Assembly (NCBI RefSeq): GCF_017592555.1
Contig: NZ_JAGFNS010000015.1
Span: 1-64,000, forward strand
Length of the DNA stretch: 64,000 nt
DNA from: Actinoplanes flavus
GTDB lineage: Bacteria > Actinomycetota > Actinomycetes > Mycobacteriales > Micromonosporaceae
Reading direction: 5' to 3'
In this document: in pieces, positions 18,264-27,531 of the stretch
Numbering within the stretch: the first letter of the stretch is position 1
Layout: the number at the start of each line of letters is the position of its first letter
Made by a program: the position numbers and the translations under genes
Notes under the pieces: generated by a model
Seen by the model: the letters and a program-made list of their open reading frames with translations, nothing else
What the model was told of the DNA's origin: nothing
Database searches by the model: none

Positions 18264-18281
18264 CTATAGCCGCCCTATACG
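18264..18281 (-). promoter_or_regulatory. Candidate SARP operator upstream of the NRPS operon
   Basis: Two similar heptamers, CTATAGC (18264-18270) and CTATACG (18275-18281), lie exactly 11 bp apart. They are 56-73 bp upstream of the hydroxylase start and overlap the stop codon of the SARP gene. SARP regulators are known to bind heptameric direct repeats with 11-bp periodicity. Binding here is inferred. Confidence 0.4.
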
Positions 18282-19123
18282 TGTTTCAGCAGGTGAAGGA
18301 GGCCGGGCATGCGGAACTGGCTGGCGCCGCGGTCGACGGCGACCTCCTCGACCAGCCGGGCCTCGAGCAACATGTCGAGCACCTGTTCGGCCGTCACCAG
18401 CGAGGAGGGCTCGTCGAACACGTCGCTGAGCAGCACCTCCTGGTAGGCGTGGGTGAGCGCCTCGCCCGGGTTCACGCCGAGCTGGTCGGCGAGGGTGCGG
18501 CGGGCCCGGTCGTAGGCGACCAGGGCCTCGGAGCGGCGGCCGGCCCGGTGCAGGGCCAGGACCAGCTGGGCCCGGAACCGTTCGCGCAGCGGATAGCGGG
18601 CCACCAGCTCGGTCAGCTCGGGGATGATCTCCAGGCTGGCGCCCAGGTCCAGCTCGGCGTCGGCCTTGCGCTCGCAGGTGAGCGCGTACGCCTCGTCCAG
18701 CCAGGGCAGATGCCGCTCGGACAGCGGCTCGGCCACGTTGGTGAGGGCGGGGCCACGCCACAGCGACAGCGCCTCGCGCAGGGCGTCGACGCCACCGCGC
18801 GCGGCGAGCTTCTCGAAGGCGAACAGGTCGACGGCGGCGTCGCCGATGTCGAGGGTGTATCCGGCGTGCTCGCGCACGATCTTCACCTGGAAGTCGAGGC
18901 GCTTGCGCAGCCGGGAGACGTACGTGTAGATCTGCGCGTCCACCGTCGCCGGCGGGTCCCAGCCCCACAGCAGGGCGCTCAGTTCGCCGTGCGGCACGAC
19001 CTTTCCGCGCGCCAGCAGCAGCGCCGCGAGAACAGTTGTGATCTTGGAACCCGGCAGCAGGACACGACGTCCGTCGCGCCACACCTCCACCGGTCCCAGG
19101 ACTCGAAACTCAAGGTCACTCAC
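18275..19123 (-). CDS. SARP-family pathway-specific activator
   Basis: About 282 residues from the GTG at 19123, chosen because GGAGGTGG lies just upstream; an in-frame start at 19192 lacks such a site. The N-terminus (VSDLEFRVLGPVEVW) starts the OmpR-like winged helix of SARPs. The middle and end form the bacterial transcriptional activation domain, with LRERFRAQLVLALHRAGR and the AYDRARRTLADQLGVNPG motif. No ATPase follows, so this is the small DnrI/ActII-ORF4 class. It sits between the two divergent biosynthetic operons and probably activates them. Confidence 0.93.
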   Translation of the reverse strand: MSDLEFRVLGPVEVWRDGRRVLLPGSKITTVLAALLLARGKVVPHGELSALLWGWDPPATVDAQIYTYVSRLRKRLDFQVKIVREHAGYTLDIGDAAVDLFAFEKLAARGGVDALREALSLWRGPALTNVAEPLSERHLPWLDEAYALTCERKADAELDLGASLEIIPELTELVARYPLRERFRAQLVLALHRAGRRSEALVAYDRARRTLADQLGVNPGEALTHAYQEVLLSDVFDEPSSLVTAEQVLDMLLEARLVEEVAVDRGASQFRMPGLLHLLKHV

Positions 19124-19361
19124 GATTCCACCTCCGCACCCGGCACGAGGCCGGGGTACAGCCCCCGTTGGTTTCCTTGATGGGAGGTTCATTCACGCGG
19201 GCCGGCGAATTCCACAGGAGACGGCGGAGATAGGGGTCGCTGGAACGGCGTACCGGCCCCCTCAGGGGTGCGGTGGAGATAGGCAAAGTATCGAAGCCCA
19301 CCGGATGCTCGCCCCGGTCTGGTCTGCCCCGGCGACCACCCGAAAATGGAGTGAGGAGAAC
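19124..19361. promoter_or_regulatory. Divergent promoter region between SARP and Dap operon
   Basis: The 238-bp region separates the leftward SARP gene from the rightward sbnB-like gene. It holds two exact copies of GGAGATAGG (19226-19234 and 19275-19283), 49 bp apart. A GAGGAGAA ribosome site precedes the ATG at 19362. No convincing -35/-10 pair was identified. Confidence 0.4.
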
Positions 19362-20357
19362 ATGCCAGGCGAAAGCATTCGTTTCCTGAACCGCGCCGAC
19401 GTCGCCGTCTGCCTGTCCAAGATGGACGCGACCGAGGTGGTCGCCCAGACACTTCGCGATCACACGCTCGGCCGTACCGAACTTCCCGCCGAGGGCTATC
19501 TGAGCTGGTCCAACAGTGTCGGCGCGTACAGCCGGGCGATCGCCATGCTGGGCGCCGTGCCGTCCGGCGGCGCGATGTCGTACGGCATGAAGCTGATCAA
19601 CGCATCGGTCAGCAACCCGGCACGCGGCCTGGAACGGGCCGGTGGGCTCAGTTTCGCCTTCGACCCGGAGACGGCCCGTCCGGCCGTGGTCGCCGAGGCC
19701 GGGCTGCTCAGCGCCGTCCGTACCGCCGCCTACACCGTGGTCAGCCTGCGCGAGCTGGGGCCGGAGTCGTTCGGCGAGGTGAGCTTCATCGGCACCGGCA
19801 CGCTGGCCCGGGTGCACCTGGACGCGATCACGGCGGCGTTCCCGGCGGTGCGCCGGGCCTACGTCCACGACCTCGATCCGGCACGCGCCGCCGCGTTCCG
19901 GGACGACCTCCGGGGCCGGTCTGGGCTGGAGGTCGTGGTGGTGGACAGCGCCGAACGGGCCGCCGGCGCCGCCCCGGTGCTGATCACCGTGACCACCAGC
20001 AACGACCCCTACATTCCGGCCCGGTGGTTGACCGCCGGCCAGTTCGTCGCGCACGTGTCGCTCGACGACCTCACCGAGGACGCCTTCCGGTCCGCCGAGG
20101 GGATCGTCGTCGACGACCGGGAACTGATCCGGGAGAACCCGCGCCGGATCATGGGCCGCCTGCTCCAGGAGGGCGCCGTCGGCGACCCGCCCAGCCTGGG
20201 CGAGGTGCTGATCGGCCGGCGGGCCGCGCGGCGGCCGGACCGGGGGTACGTGATCAGCAACCCGTTCGGCATGGCGGTCCTGGACGTCGCCCTGATCCAC
20301 GCCGTCGCCGGCGTCGCGCGGGAGACCGGCGGCGGGCAGCTCCTCGACCTGCTCTGA
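19362..20357 (+). CDS. SbnB-like N-((2S)-2-amino-2-carboxyethyl)-L-glutamate dehydrogenase (Dap biosynthesis)
   Basis: 331 residues, ornithine cyclodeaminase/mu-crystallin family. A Rossmann motif is visible as SFIGTGTLARVHL. Start set at the ATG preceded by GAGGAGAA; the open frame extends further upstream but into the SARP gene. With the next gene it forms the SbnA/SbnB pair known from staphyloferrin B (VioK/VioB in viomycin): SbnA joins O-phosphoserine and glutamate, and SbnB oxidises the adduct with NAD to release 2,3-diaminopropionate. The pairing, more than the single sequence, supports this function over a true cyclodeaminase. Confidence 0.88.
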   Translation: MPGESIRFLNRADVAVCLSKMDATEVVAQTLRDHTLGRTELPAEGYLSWSNSVGAYSRAIAMLGAVPSGGAMSYGMKLINASVSNPARGLERAGGLSFAFDPETARPAVVAEAGLLSAVRTAAYTVVSLRELGPESFGEVSFIGTGTLARVHLDAITAAFPAVRRAYVHDLDPARAAAFRDDLRGRSGLEVVVVDSAERAAGAAPVLITVTTSNDPYIPARWLTAGQFVAHVSLDDLTEDAFRSAEGIVVDDRELIRENPRRIMGRLLQEGAVGDPPSLGEVLIGRRAARRPDRGYVISNPFGMAVLDVALIHAVAGVARETGGGQLLDLL

Positions 20358-20387
20358 TCCGCATCATCCGACCCTTGTGGAGCTACC

Positions 20388-21386
20388 ATGATCGTCGAAT
20401 CCGCGCTGGACATGACGTTTCCCGACGTCTTCCTGGAGCTGTCCGGCTTCCTTCCGGACAGCCGCCTCTATCTGAAGATCGAGGCGATGAACCCGGCCGG
20501 CTCGATCAAGTTCAAGCCGGCCCTGGCCATGCTCGACGACCTGGAGCAGCGTGGCCTGCTCCGGCCGGGCAGCCGGATCATCGAGTCGTCCTCCGGCAAC
20601 CTCGGCATCGCGCTGAGCATCGTGTCCAACGCCCGGGGATACCGCTTCACCTGCGTCACCGACATGAACACCGCCCCGGCCACGATCGAGCTGATGCGGG
20701 CCTACGGGGCGCACGTCGTCGTGATCGACAAGCGGGACACCAACGGCGGCTACCTGTCGATGCGCCTGAAATACCTCCAGGACCGGGTCCGGGCCGATCC
20801 GGCGCTGGTCTGGCCCAACCAGTACGCCAACCCGATCAACACGATGGCCCACTACCACACCACGGCGGCCGAGATCCTCAAGGAGTTCCCGGAGGTCGAC
20901 GCGGTGTTCGTGGGCGCCGGCACGACCGGGACGCTGACCGGCTGCGCACAGTACTTCGCCCGGCACCGGCCGGAGACCAAGGTGTTCGCCGTCGACATCG
21001 TCGGGTCGACCACGTTCGGGACGCCGCCGGGCCGCCGGCACATCCCGGGCCTGGGCACCAGCCGTACGCCCGCGATCGCCTCCCTGCAACACGTCACCGA
21101 CCTGGTGATGGTCTCCGAGCACGACGCCGTACAGGCCTGCCGGCGGTTGCGTGACAGTCACTGGCTGCTCGGCGGCGGCTCGACCGGCGCCGTGCTCAGC
21201 GGGGTGGCGGCCCGCGCCGGGATGCTGCGCCCCGGTTCGGTGGTCGTGGCGATCAGCCCCGACCTGGGCGACCGCTACGCCGGCACCCTGTACGACCCCG
21301 GCTGGCTCGCCGAACGCGGACTCGACCGGCCCCCGGCGCCGGCCGGCCTGCTCGAACCCGCGGGCTCCTACTCCGACGCCCACTGA
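20388..21386 (+). CDS. SbnA-like PLP-dependent 2,3-diaminopropionate precursor synthase
   Basis: 332 residues, cysteine-synthase fold. The PLP lysine lies in NPAGSIKFKPAL. The substrate loop ESSSGNLGIAL and the phosphate-binding GAGTTGTLTG are both present. The family member SbnA condenses O-phospho-L-serine with L-glutamate. It is 30 bp downstream of the sbnB-like gene and 19 bp upstream of the carbamoyltransferase gene, so all three are one transcript. Together they point to a Dap building block for the NRPS. Confidence 0.9.
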   Translation: MIVESALDMTFPDVFLELSGFLPDSRLYLKIEAMNPAGSIKFKPALAMLDDLEQRGLLRPGSRIIESSSGNLGIALSIVSNARGYRFTCVTDMNTAPATIELMRAYGAHVVVIDKRDTNGGYLSMRLKYLQDRVRADPALVWPNQYANPINTMAHYHTTAAEILKEFPEVDAVFVGAGTTGTLTGCAQYFARHRPETKVFAVDIVGSTTFGTPPGRRHIPGLGTSRTPAIASLQHVTDLVMVSEHDAVQACRRLRDSHWLLGGGSTGAVLSGVAARAGMLRPGSVVVAISPDLGDRYAGTLYDPGWLAERGLDRPPAPAGLLEPAGSYSDAH

Positions 21387-21405
21387 CCAGCACACGGAGG
21401 AACCC

Positions 21406-22374
21406 ATGTCCCTGTCCGAAGCCTTCACCGGGTTGCCGCCCCGGCGCGACCCGCGCGGGCTGCTCTCCCTGGCCGACCTCACTCCGGACCGGCTGGCCGC
21501 GCTGGCCCACCGTTCCGTCGCGTTCTACCGTGATCTCACCGCACACCGCGATCCGCTGCGGGGGCTGCTCGTCGGTGTGGTCTTCACCCGTACCTCCACC
21601 CGGACCCGGACCGCGTTCACCGCGGGCGTCGAACGGCTCGGTGGCCGGGCGGTCGGCTACGGTCCCGGTGATCTCCAGACCAACACCGGCGAGTCGCTGG
21701 CCGACACGGCCCGCATGTTCGGGCTGATGCTGGACGGCATCGTCACCCGTACCGCCGGGCCGCTGGCCGACATGCGGGAGCTGTCCGCGGAGAGCGGGCT
21801 GCCGGTGGTCAACGCGATGGCCGCCGAGGAGCACCCGACCCAGGGTGTCTGCGATCTGGCCACGATCCTGCTGCACCGCGGCTCGCTGGACGGGGTGCGG
21901 GTGCTCTACGTGGGTGAGGGCAACAACACGGCGACCGCGCTGGCCCAGGGGCTCAGCAACTTCGCCGACGCCCGGCTGCACCTGCTCACCCCGGACGGCT
22001 ACGGGCTGCCCGAGGACGTGCTGAAGGAGACCACCGCCCGGGCGTCCGGCAACGGCGGTTTCGTCACCGAGTCGCACGACGCGTCAGCCGTGCCGGCCGA
22101 CGTCGACTTCGTCTACACCACGCGCTGGCAGACCACCGGCACGAGCAAACCCGACGCTTCGTGGCGGGAGACCTTCCGGCCTTTCCACATCGACGAGACA
22201 TTCCTTTCCGGTACGCCGGGAGCGCTCTTCCTGCACGATCTGCCGGCCCATCGGGGTGAGGAGGTCTCCGGCGCCGTCCTGGACGGGCCCCGTTCGGTCG
22301 CGTGGTCGCAGGCGCGGATGAAACTGTGCAGCGCGATGGCGGTGCTCGAGTACGCGTTCGCCGGGCGGGACTGA
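21406..22374 (+). CDS. Ornithine/aspartate carbamoyltransferase-family enzyme, possibly Dap carbamoyltransferase
   Basis: 322 residues; the ATG follows CACGGAGGAA. The carbamoyl-phosphate loop is TSTRTRTAF and HPTQ is present. In ornithine transcarbamylases the amino-acid site is marked by HCLP; here it reads FLHDLPAHRGEEV, so the conserved Cys is Asp. This suggests a different amine acceptor. Next to the Dap genes, carbamoylation of Dap to beta-ureidoalanine (albizziine) is a reasonable inference, as VioL does in the viomycin pathway. A plain arginine-pathway enzyme is less likely because no other arg gene is near. Confidence 0.8.
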   Translation: MSLSEAFTGLPPRRDPRGLLSLADLTPDRLAALAHRSVAFYRDLTAHRDPLRGLLVGVVFTRTSTRTRTAFTAGVERLGGRAVGYGPGDLQTNTGESLADTARMFGLMLDGIVTRTAGPLADMRELSAESGLPVVNAMAAEEHPTQGVCDLATILLHRGSLDGVRVLYVGEGNNTATALAQGLSNFADARLHLLTPDGYGLPEDVLKETTARASGNGGFVTESHDASAVPADVDFVYTTRWQTTGTSKPDASWRETFRPFHIDETFLSGTPGALFLHDLPAHRGEEVSGAVLDGPRSVAWSQARMKLCSAMAVLEYAFAGRD

Positions 22375-22379
22375 TCGCC

Positions 22380-22550
22380 GTGGGCGCGGACGATGCGGTG
22401 ACCCGGATCGCCGGCCTGCTGCGCTCGGCCCATTCCCTGCGGGTGCGTTCGGCGATGCGCCGGGCCGACGAGATCCTCGCGTCGGTGGCGCCCGCCGACC
22501 GGGCCACGGTCCTGGACCGGGCCATTCACCTGGCCCTCCGCGACCGCTGA
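22380..22550 (+). CDS. Small helical protein of unknown function
   Basis: 56 residues from GTG at 22380, five bases after the carbamoyltransferase stop. The sequence is rich in Ala, Arg and Leu and looks fully alpha-helical. No cysteines and no recognised motif. It is included because it is tightly linked to the preceding gene and followed directly by a terminator. It could equally be untranslated trailer. Confidence 0.4.
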   Translation: MGADDAVTRIAGLLRSAHSLRVRSAMRRADEILASVAPADRATVLDRAIHLALRDR

Positions 22551-22554
22551 ACAG

Positions 22555-22589
22555 GACGAGGGGCTCACCCGTGCGGTGGGCCCCTCGTC
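22555..22589. terminator. Hairpin terminator between convergent genes
   Basis: GACGAGGGGC (22555-22564) pairs with GCCCCTCGTC (22580-22589). It lies between the rightward Dap operon and the leftward propeller gene and may serve both. Confidence 0.8.
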
Positions 22590-22595
22590 GTGTGC

Positions 22596-23756
22596 TCAGC
22601 CGAGCGCGCCGGTCACCCGGAACACCTGCGGGCCGGTGAGGGCCAGCTTGCCGGCCGCGTCACGGCCCTCGGCGACCATCCACAGCCCGCCGCCCGGGAT
22701 CGGCTCCAGGGCCTCCACGTTCGTGGTGGTCGGGAACGGCCCGGCGATGCCCTGCCAGGCCGAGCCGGTCCACTTCCGCAGCGCGCCGCCGGGGATCTTG
22801 TCACTGCTCCAGCGCGGTTGCAGGGCCGCGTACCAGTCGGCGCCGTACTTCACGACGCCGGTGCGCCAGACGCCGCCGTCGGTGCCGGCCGGGTCACCAC
22901 AGATGTCGGTACGGGTGAAGTCGCCCCCGGTCGAGCGCAGCGTGATGCCACACATGGGCCCGGTACCGCCGGTCAGCTTGGTGCCGGTGATCCACAGGTC
23001 GCCGGGCGCACCGTTCACCACGCTGCCGCGGCCGGCGCCGTCCGGCATCGGCACGGTGGTCCAGGTCCGCCCGTCGAAGCGGGCGGCGTTCATCCGGAAC
23101 GTGTTCACGGCCGGGTAGGCGGTGCCGACCACCCAGACCTCGGTGTCGCTGATCCTGCGGACCGCCTCCGGACTGTTGGTCCTGCTGGCCTCCGGCAGCC
23201 GGGCGAACGTCCAGGCGGCGCCGTCCCAGTGCCCGGCCGCCGCGTGGAAGCCCCCGCCGGTCCGGTCCCGGCCGGCGACCCACACGTCGTCGGGTGCGAC
23301 GACGTGGACGGCGTCGGTCTGGAACTTCACCCCCGGCGCGGAACGCTCGGTCCAGGCCGAGCCGTTCCAGTGGTAGGCGGAGAAGGTGTAGTCGTTGCCG
23401 GTGGCCGCGAAGCTCCACTGGTCGGACGGCGAGCTGCCGGCGTAGGACGGCGTGCCGCCCGCCGCGTTGGGCGGCACCACGAGCTCGGTCCAGGCCGAGC
23501 CGTTCCACTGGAAGATCTGGTTCCGGACGGTGCACTCGAAACAGATCTGCGGCTCGGTCCCGGCGTACATCAGCGCGGAGTCCGCGCCGAAGACCTGGAT
23601 CCGCGCCGAGGCGATCTTGCGATATTCCCCGAGTGGCACCGGGACGGCCTGCCAGGAGGCCGCCGCGGCGGGCTGCTGGACGACGCCGACCAGGCCGGCG
23701 GTCAGGAGCAGAGCGGCGGCCACGATACGAGAGGTTCGACGGATCAAGAGGGTCAC
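22596..23756 (-). CDS. Secreted beta-propeller/kelch-like protein
   Basis: 386 residues. A Sec signal peptide is clear: Arg-rich start, hydrophobic AAALLLTAGLVGVV, cleavage near residue 33 (AAAA-SW). The mature part repeats W-N-G-S-A-W-T-E and W-x-G-x-x-W blades with acidic/tryptophan turns such as DDVWVAG, EVWVVG and DLWITG, typical of exo-sialidase or kelch-like propellers. No catalytic Asp box set could be recognised. It lies inside the NRPS region but faces the opposite way to its neighbours, so a role in the pathway is unproven. Confidence 0.7.
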   Translation of the reverse strand: MTLLIRRTSRIVAAALLLTAGLVGVVQQPAAAASWQAVPVPLGEYRKIASARIQVFGADSALMYAGTEPQICFECTVRNQIFQWNGSAWTELVVPPNAAGGTPSYAGSSPSDQWSFAATGNDYTFSAYHWNGSAWTERSAPGVKFQTDAVHVVAPDDVWVAGRDRTGGGFHAAAGHWDGAAWTFARLPEASRTNSPEAVRRISDTEVWVVGTAYPAVNTFRMNAARFDGRTWTTVPMPDGAGRGSVVNGAPGDLWITGTKLTGGTGPMCGITLRSTGGDFTRTDICGDPAGTDGGVWRTGVVKYGADWYAALQPRWSSDKIPGGALRKWTGSAWQGIAGPFPTTTNVEALEPIPGGGLWMVAEGRDAAGKLALTGPQVFRVTGALG

Positions 23757-23795
23757 TCCCCACGTGAGGTGTTGGAGCGCCCAGTGTCGAATCCG

Positions 23796-23816
23796 GATCT
23801 ATCGGTGTTTTATATC
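23796..23816 (-). promoter_or_regulatory. Promoter-proximal motif upstream of propeller gene
   Basis: GATCTATCGGT (23796-23806) is followed 11 bp later by TTATATC (23810-23816), about 40-60 bp upstream of the propeller start. The same 11-mer recurs at 33345-33355 upstream of the AfsR-like gene. TATAAA on the minus strand could be a -10. Confidence 0.3.
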
Positions 23817-23954
23817 CGCCGCCCCTAGCCGGCGGCAGGGTACCCCGGCTCCCGTTCCGCGCCGCCGGACCGGCCCTTAATGTGGATTCATGTCCATTGT
23901 CGAGAAGGTTGGGCCCCGTCCGCCGGCGTGCGCCGAACCGGTATCGGGGACGTC

Positions 23955-24632
23955 ATGATCGAGACCATCCTGCCCGGCGCCGTCACCGCGGTCGACACCT
24001 TCACGGACCCGCCTCAGGCGACCCTGTTCCCCGAGGAGGAGTCGCTGATCAGCGCCGCCGTGCACAAGCGGCGTGCCGAGTTCACCACCGGGCGCTGGTG
24101 CGCGCGCCAGGCGATGCGGCGGATCGGGCACCGCCCGTCGGCGATCCTGCCCGGCCCGCGCGGCGAGCCCCGCTGGCCCGCGGGTCTGGTCGGCAGCATC
24201 ACCCACTGTCCGGGGTACCGTGCCGCTGTCGTGGCGCCGACCGCGCGCGTCACCACGGTCGGCATCGACGCCGAGGTGCACGAGCCGACGCCGCCCGGCG
24301 TGCTGGAGGCGGTCTCCCATCCGGAGGAGCGCGAGCACCTCGCGGCCCTGCGGCGCGACCATCCCGGTGTGCACTGGGACCGGCTGCTGTTCAGCGCCAA
24401 GGAGTCGGTCTACAAGGCCTGGTACCCGCTGACCGCGCGGTGGCTCGACTTCGAGGACGCCAGCGTCACCTTCCACCCGGCGACGGCCACCTTCACGGCC
24501 CGGCTCGAGGTCACCGGGCCGCGCCTGCACGGCGCCGACCTGACCGGTTTCACCGGCCGCTGGGTGATCGGCGACGGCCTGCTGGTCACCGCCATCACCA
24601 TCCTGGAGCCGGCTCTGGCCACCGCCGCCTGA
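23955..24632 (+). CDS. 4'-phosphopantetheinyl transferase, Sfp/EntD class
   Basis: 225 residues from ATG at 23955, which follows CGGGGACGTC; an earlier in-frame start at 23880 would add 25 unlike residues. The enzyme transfers phosphopantetheine from CoA to the Ser of T domains. Motifs in order: GSITHCPGY (substrate His), VGIDAEVHEP (Mg-binding Asp), and FSAKESVYKAWYP (the W/F-S-x-K-E-S-x-Y-K signature). It probably activates the T domains of the two NRPS proteins. Confidence 0.95.
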   Translation: MIETILPGAVTAVDTFTDPPQATLFPEEESLISAAVHKRRAEFTTGRWCARQAMRRIGHRPSAILPGPRGEPRWPAGLVGSITHCPGYRAAVVAPTARVTTVGIDAEVHEPTPPGVLEAVSHPEEREHLAALRRDHPGVHWDRLLFSAKESVYKAWYPLTARWLDFEDASVTFHPATATFTARLEVTGPRLHGADLTGFTGRWVIGDGLLVTAITILEPALATAA

Positions 24633-24646
24633 ACACCGACGACGAA

Positions 24647-24677
24647 GGAACGCCCGGCCTCTTCGGCCGGGCGTTCC
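24647..24677. terminator. Bidirectional intrinsic terminator
   Basis: Perfect 13-bp stem GGAACGCCCGGCC (24647-24659) and GGCCGGGCGTTCC (24665-24677) with a 5-nt loop. It separates the convergent transferase and LuxR genes. Confidence 0.9.
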
Positions 24678-24696
24678 CCGTCGGTGCGAGCGGCCC

Positions 24697-27468
24697 TCAG
24701 CCGGTCACGATGTGGTCCCGCACCAGGTGCGCCGGCAGATCGGTACGGCGGGTGACGTTCAGCTTCCGGTAGATCCGGGTCAGGTGCTGCTCCACGGTGC
24801 TGATCGTGATGTACAGCTTCTTGGAGATCTCCCGGTTCGTGTACCCGTCCGCGGCCAGGACGGCCACCCGCCGCTCGGCCTCGCTCAGCGTCGCGGCCGG
24901 GGTGGACGGCGCGACCGCCTGCGCCCTGCCGTCGTCCGTGCCGGCGGGCCGCGGGTCCAGCGCCGCCAGCAGCGGCTCGGCCTCGATCTTCTCGACCAGG
25001 GCACGGGCCCGCTGGGCGATCATGCCGGACCGCCGCGGCTCGCCCAGCGCCTGGAACGCGTCGGTGAGGTCGACCAGCGCGCGGGCCTGCTCGTACTCGT
25101 CGGTGGTCTGCAACTCCACGGCCTGGCGCAGGAACATCGGGCGGTGGCGCAGCTCGCCGGCCGCCGCGTACAGGCGCATCGCCATGCCCTGCACCCGCGG
25201 GTTCTCCTTGCCGCAGCGGTGCAGCTGCTCCTCGACGAGCTTGTGCGCCCGGTCCGGGCGGCCCAACCGCAGCAGCGCCTCGGCCGCGTCCACCCGCCAC
25301 GGGACCAGCCCGGGCGTGTCCAGCTGCCACTTTCCGGCCAGCTCGCCGCAGTACTCGAAGTCGCGCAGCGCCAGGTGCAGCTGCCCGATCGCCATGCTGT
25401 AGCGGCCGCGCGCCTGGAGATAGTGCAGGCCGTACCGGGTCTGGAACATCTCCTCCGGCACCGGCTGGTCGAGCTGCTCGCGGACCAGGTCGTAGCGGCC
25501 CATCGCGGTGGCCGCGATCATCATGGGCGCCGCCACGGAACCGATCGCGACACCCCAGCTGGTCGGCGGCATCACCTCCAGGGCGAGCCGCGCGTGGCGT
25601 ACCGCGGCCGGCAGGTCACCCACCCGCAGCGACACCTCGGCGCGGATCGCCGACAGGCGGGCCAGCCGGCTGGGCGCGCGCCGGGTGACGGCCTCCTCGA
25701 CGAACAGGTCGCACCAGGACGCCGCCTGGTCGAACCAGCCGCCGTAGGTGAGCGCCAGCAGCGCGCTCTCCACGGTGTCGAGGCTCATCTCGTCCAGCCG
25801 GGAGTTGTGCAGGATCCGGCCGACCGCGGTGGCGATCTTCTCGGACGGGCCCCGGGTGAGGACCGTGGCCAGCGCGGACGCCGCCTCGAGCCGGTGGCTG
25901 GAGGCGACCGTCGACACCGCCGTGGGCCGCTCGGCGGGCTGGCGCAGCAGGGCGAAGAACGACGGGTACGTCGAGCGCAGCAGCGGCCGCGCGATGGCCA
26001 GCTCGGTGAGGCTCTCCTGGTCCAGGTCGTCGCCCGCCTCGTTGAGGTGCTCGAACACCGACCGCGCGTCGGTGAACCGGCCGTCCCACAGCAGCGCCTT
26101 GGTCAGCGCCAGGGCGTCGCCGCCGCGCAGGTGGCCCCGGCGCAGGGCCGCGGTCAGTTCGGGCAGGTAGCCGGTCGAGGTGCCCGGGTTGATCCGCCAG
26201 GCGGCCCGCAGCATGGTCGTCATGATCTTCGCGCGGTGCTGCTCGTCGCCGCAGGCCTGCCAGGCCAGCCGCAGGTAGCGCATCGCGGCGTCGACCCGGC
26301 CCTCGCGCAGCGCCCAGCGGGCGGCGTCCTCGAGCACCGGGACGGCCCACCGCTCCTCGGCCCGTCCGGCGCCGAGCAGCTGGTCGGCGACCACCCGGCT
26401 GGGCGCGCCGCCGTGGTGGGCCAGCACCGCGGCCCGCCGGTGCAGCTCACACCGCTCCTCCCCGTCGATCTCGGCGAGCACCGCGTCGCGGGCCACCGGG
26501 TGCCGGAAGTCACCCTGGTGCAGGATGCCGGCGGCGGTCAGTGCCCGTACCGCCTGGCCGATCTGTGCCGTCTCGACACCGATCAACTGGTCCAGGAAGC
26601 CGGCTCCGGGCAGGATGGCGGCGCCGCGGGCCACCCGGGCCAGGCGCGGGTCGGCACGGTGCAGGCAGGAGACGATCGCCCGGGCGTAGTGGCCGCCGGC
26701 GACCGGCTCGTCGTCCGGGGCGCCGCCCTCGGCGAGGATCTGCCGGTGGTCCTCGATCAGGCCGGCGACCAGCAGCGGGTTGCCGCCGCTGAGCTGGTGC
26801 CAGCGGACCGCGACGCGCTCGGCGTCGTCGTCGGCCAGCACGCCGGCGGCCATCCGCCGTACGCCCTCCGCGGTCAGCGTGGCGAGCGTGAGATGCGCGC
26901 CCTGCGGGGGCCGGCTCAGCGCCTCCAGCTCGAGAGCCGGCTCGTCCGGGCGCCCGTGCCCGGAGTGGCTGAACACCACCAGCAGCGGCGCGAACCGTGC
27001 CCGCCGGGCCAGGTAGGACAGGCACAGCACGGACGCCGGGTCGGCGAGGTCCAGGTCGTCGACGACGATCACCAGCGGATAGCGCTGCGCCAGGTCGAGC
27101 AGGACCGCGCAGAGCCCGTGCACGATCTGCGGGTCCAGCCGGGCGGTGCCGTCCGGCCCGGCCGGGATGCTCTGCGCGCCCTCGTGCAGCAGGTCCATGG
27201 CGCGCCGGCTCTCCTCGGCGACCAGTGGGGCGTCCATCAGCAGCTGGCCGAAGACGCCGAGCGGCAGGTTCCGCTCGGCGCGCGAGCCGACCGCGGTGAT
27301 GGCCAGGCCGTTCAGGTCCAGGACCCGTTCGGCGAACGTGTTCAGCAGTTCGGTCTTACCGGTGGCCACGGAACCCGTGACCATCGCGACCCGTCCCTTT
27401 CCGGCGACGGCGGCGGCGAGCATGCCGTCCAGCACCGCCATCGCGGCGTCCCGTTCCACCAGTTCCAT
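24697..27468 (-). CDS. LuxR-family regulator of the large LAL type
   Basis: 923 residues. The N-terminus has an AAA ATPase with Walker A GSVATGKTEL (about residue 33) and Walker B VIVVDDLDLAD (about 133). A long helical, TPR-like middle follows. The C-terminus is a LuxR helix-turn-helix with LSEAERRVAVLAADGYTNRE and KLYITISTVEQHL. ATG chosen with GAGGGAAG upstream. LAL regulators commonly control antibiotic clusters. It lies 98 bp downstream of leuA on the same strand, and tandem GTTATC repeats lie in that gap. Confidence 0.93.
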   Translation of the reverse strand: MELVERDAAMAVLDGMLAAAVAGKGRVAMVTGSVATGKTELLNTFAERVLDLNGLAITAVGSRAERNLPLGVFGQLLMDAPLVAEESRRAMDLLHEGAQSIPAGPDGTARLDPQIVHGLCAVLLDLAQRYPLVIVVDDLDLADPASVLCLSYLARRARFAPLLVVFSHSGHGRPDEPALELEALSRPPQGAHLTLATLTAEGVRRMAAGVLADDDAERVAVRWHQLSGGNPLLVAGLIEDHRQILAEGGAPDDEPVAGGHYARAIVSCLHRADPRLARVARGAAILPGAGFLDQLIGVETAQIGQAVRALTAAGILHQGDFRHPVARDAVLAEIDGEERCELHRRAAVLAHHGGAPSRVVADQLLGAGRAEERWAVPVLEDAARWALREGRVDAAMRYLRLAWQACGDEQHRAKIMTTMLRAAWRINPGTSTGYLPELTAALRRGHLRGGDALALTKALLWDGRFTDARSVFEHLNEAGDDLDQESLTELAIARPLLRSTYPSFFALLRQPAERPTAVSTVASSHRLEAASALATVLTRGPSEKIATAVGRILHNSRLDEMSLDTVESALLALTYGGWFDQAASWCDLFVEEAVTRRAPSRLARLSAIRAEVSLRVGDLPAAVRHARLALEVMPPTSWGVAIGSVAAPMMIAATAMGRYDLVREQLDQPVPEEMFQTRYGLHYLQARGRYSMAIGQLHLALRDFEYCGELAGKWQLDTPGLVPWRVDAAEALLRLGRPDRAHKLVEEQLHRCGKENPRVQGMAMRLYAAAGELRHRPMFLRQAVELQTTDEYEQARALVDLTDAFQALGEPRRSGMIAQRARALVEKIEAEPLLAALDPRPAGTDDGRAQAVAPSTPAATLSEAERRVAVLAADGYTNREISKKLYITISTVEQHLTRIYRKLNVTRRTDLPAHLVRDHIVTG

Positions 27469-27531
27469 GATCTTCCCTCGTTAGCGGTATCGACCGGTGA
27501 CCCGAACGCTACGGGTGCTCCTTGTCGATGC

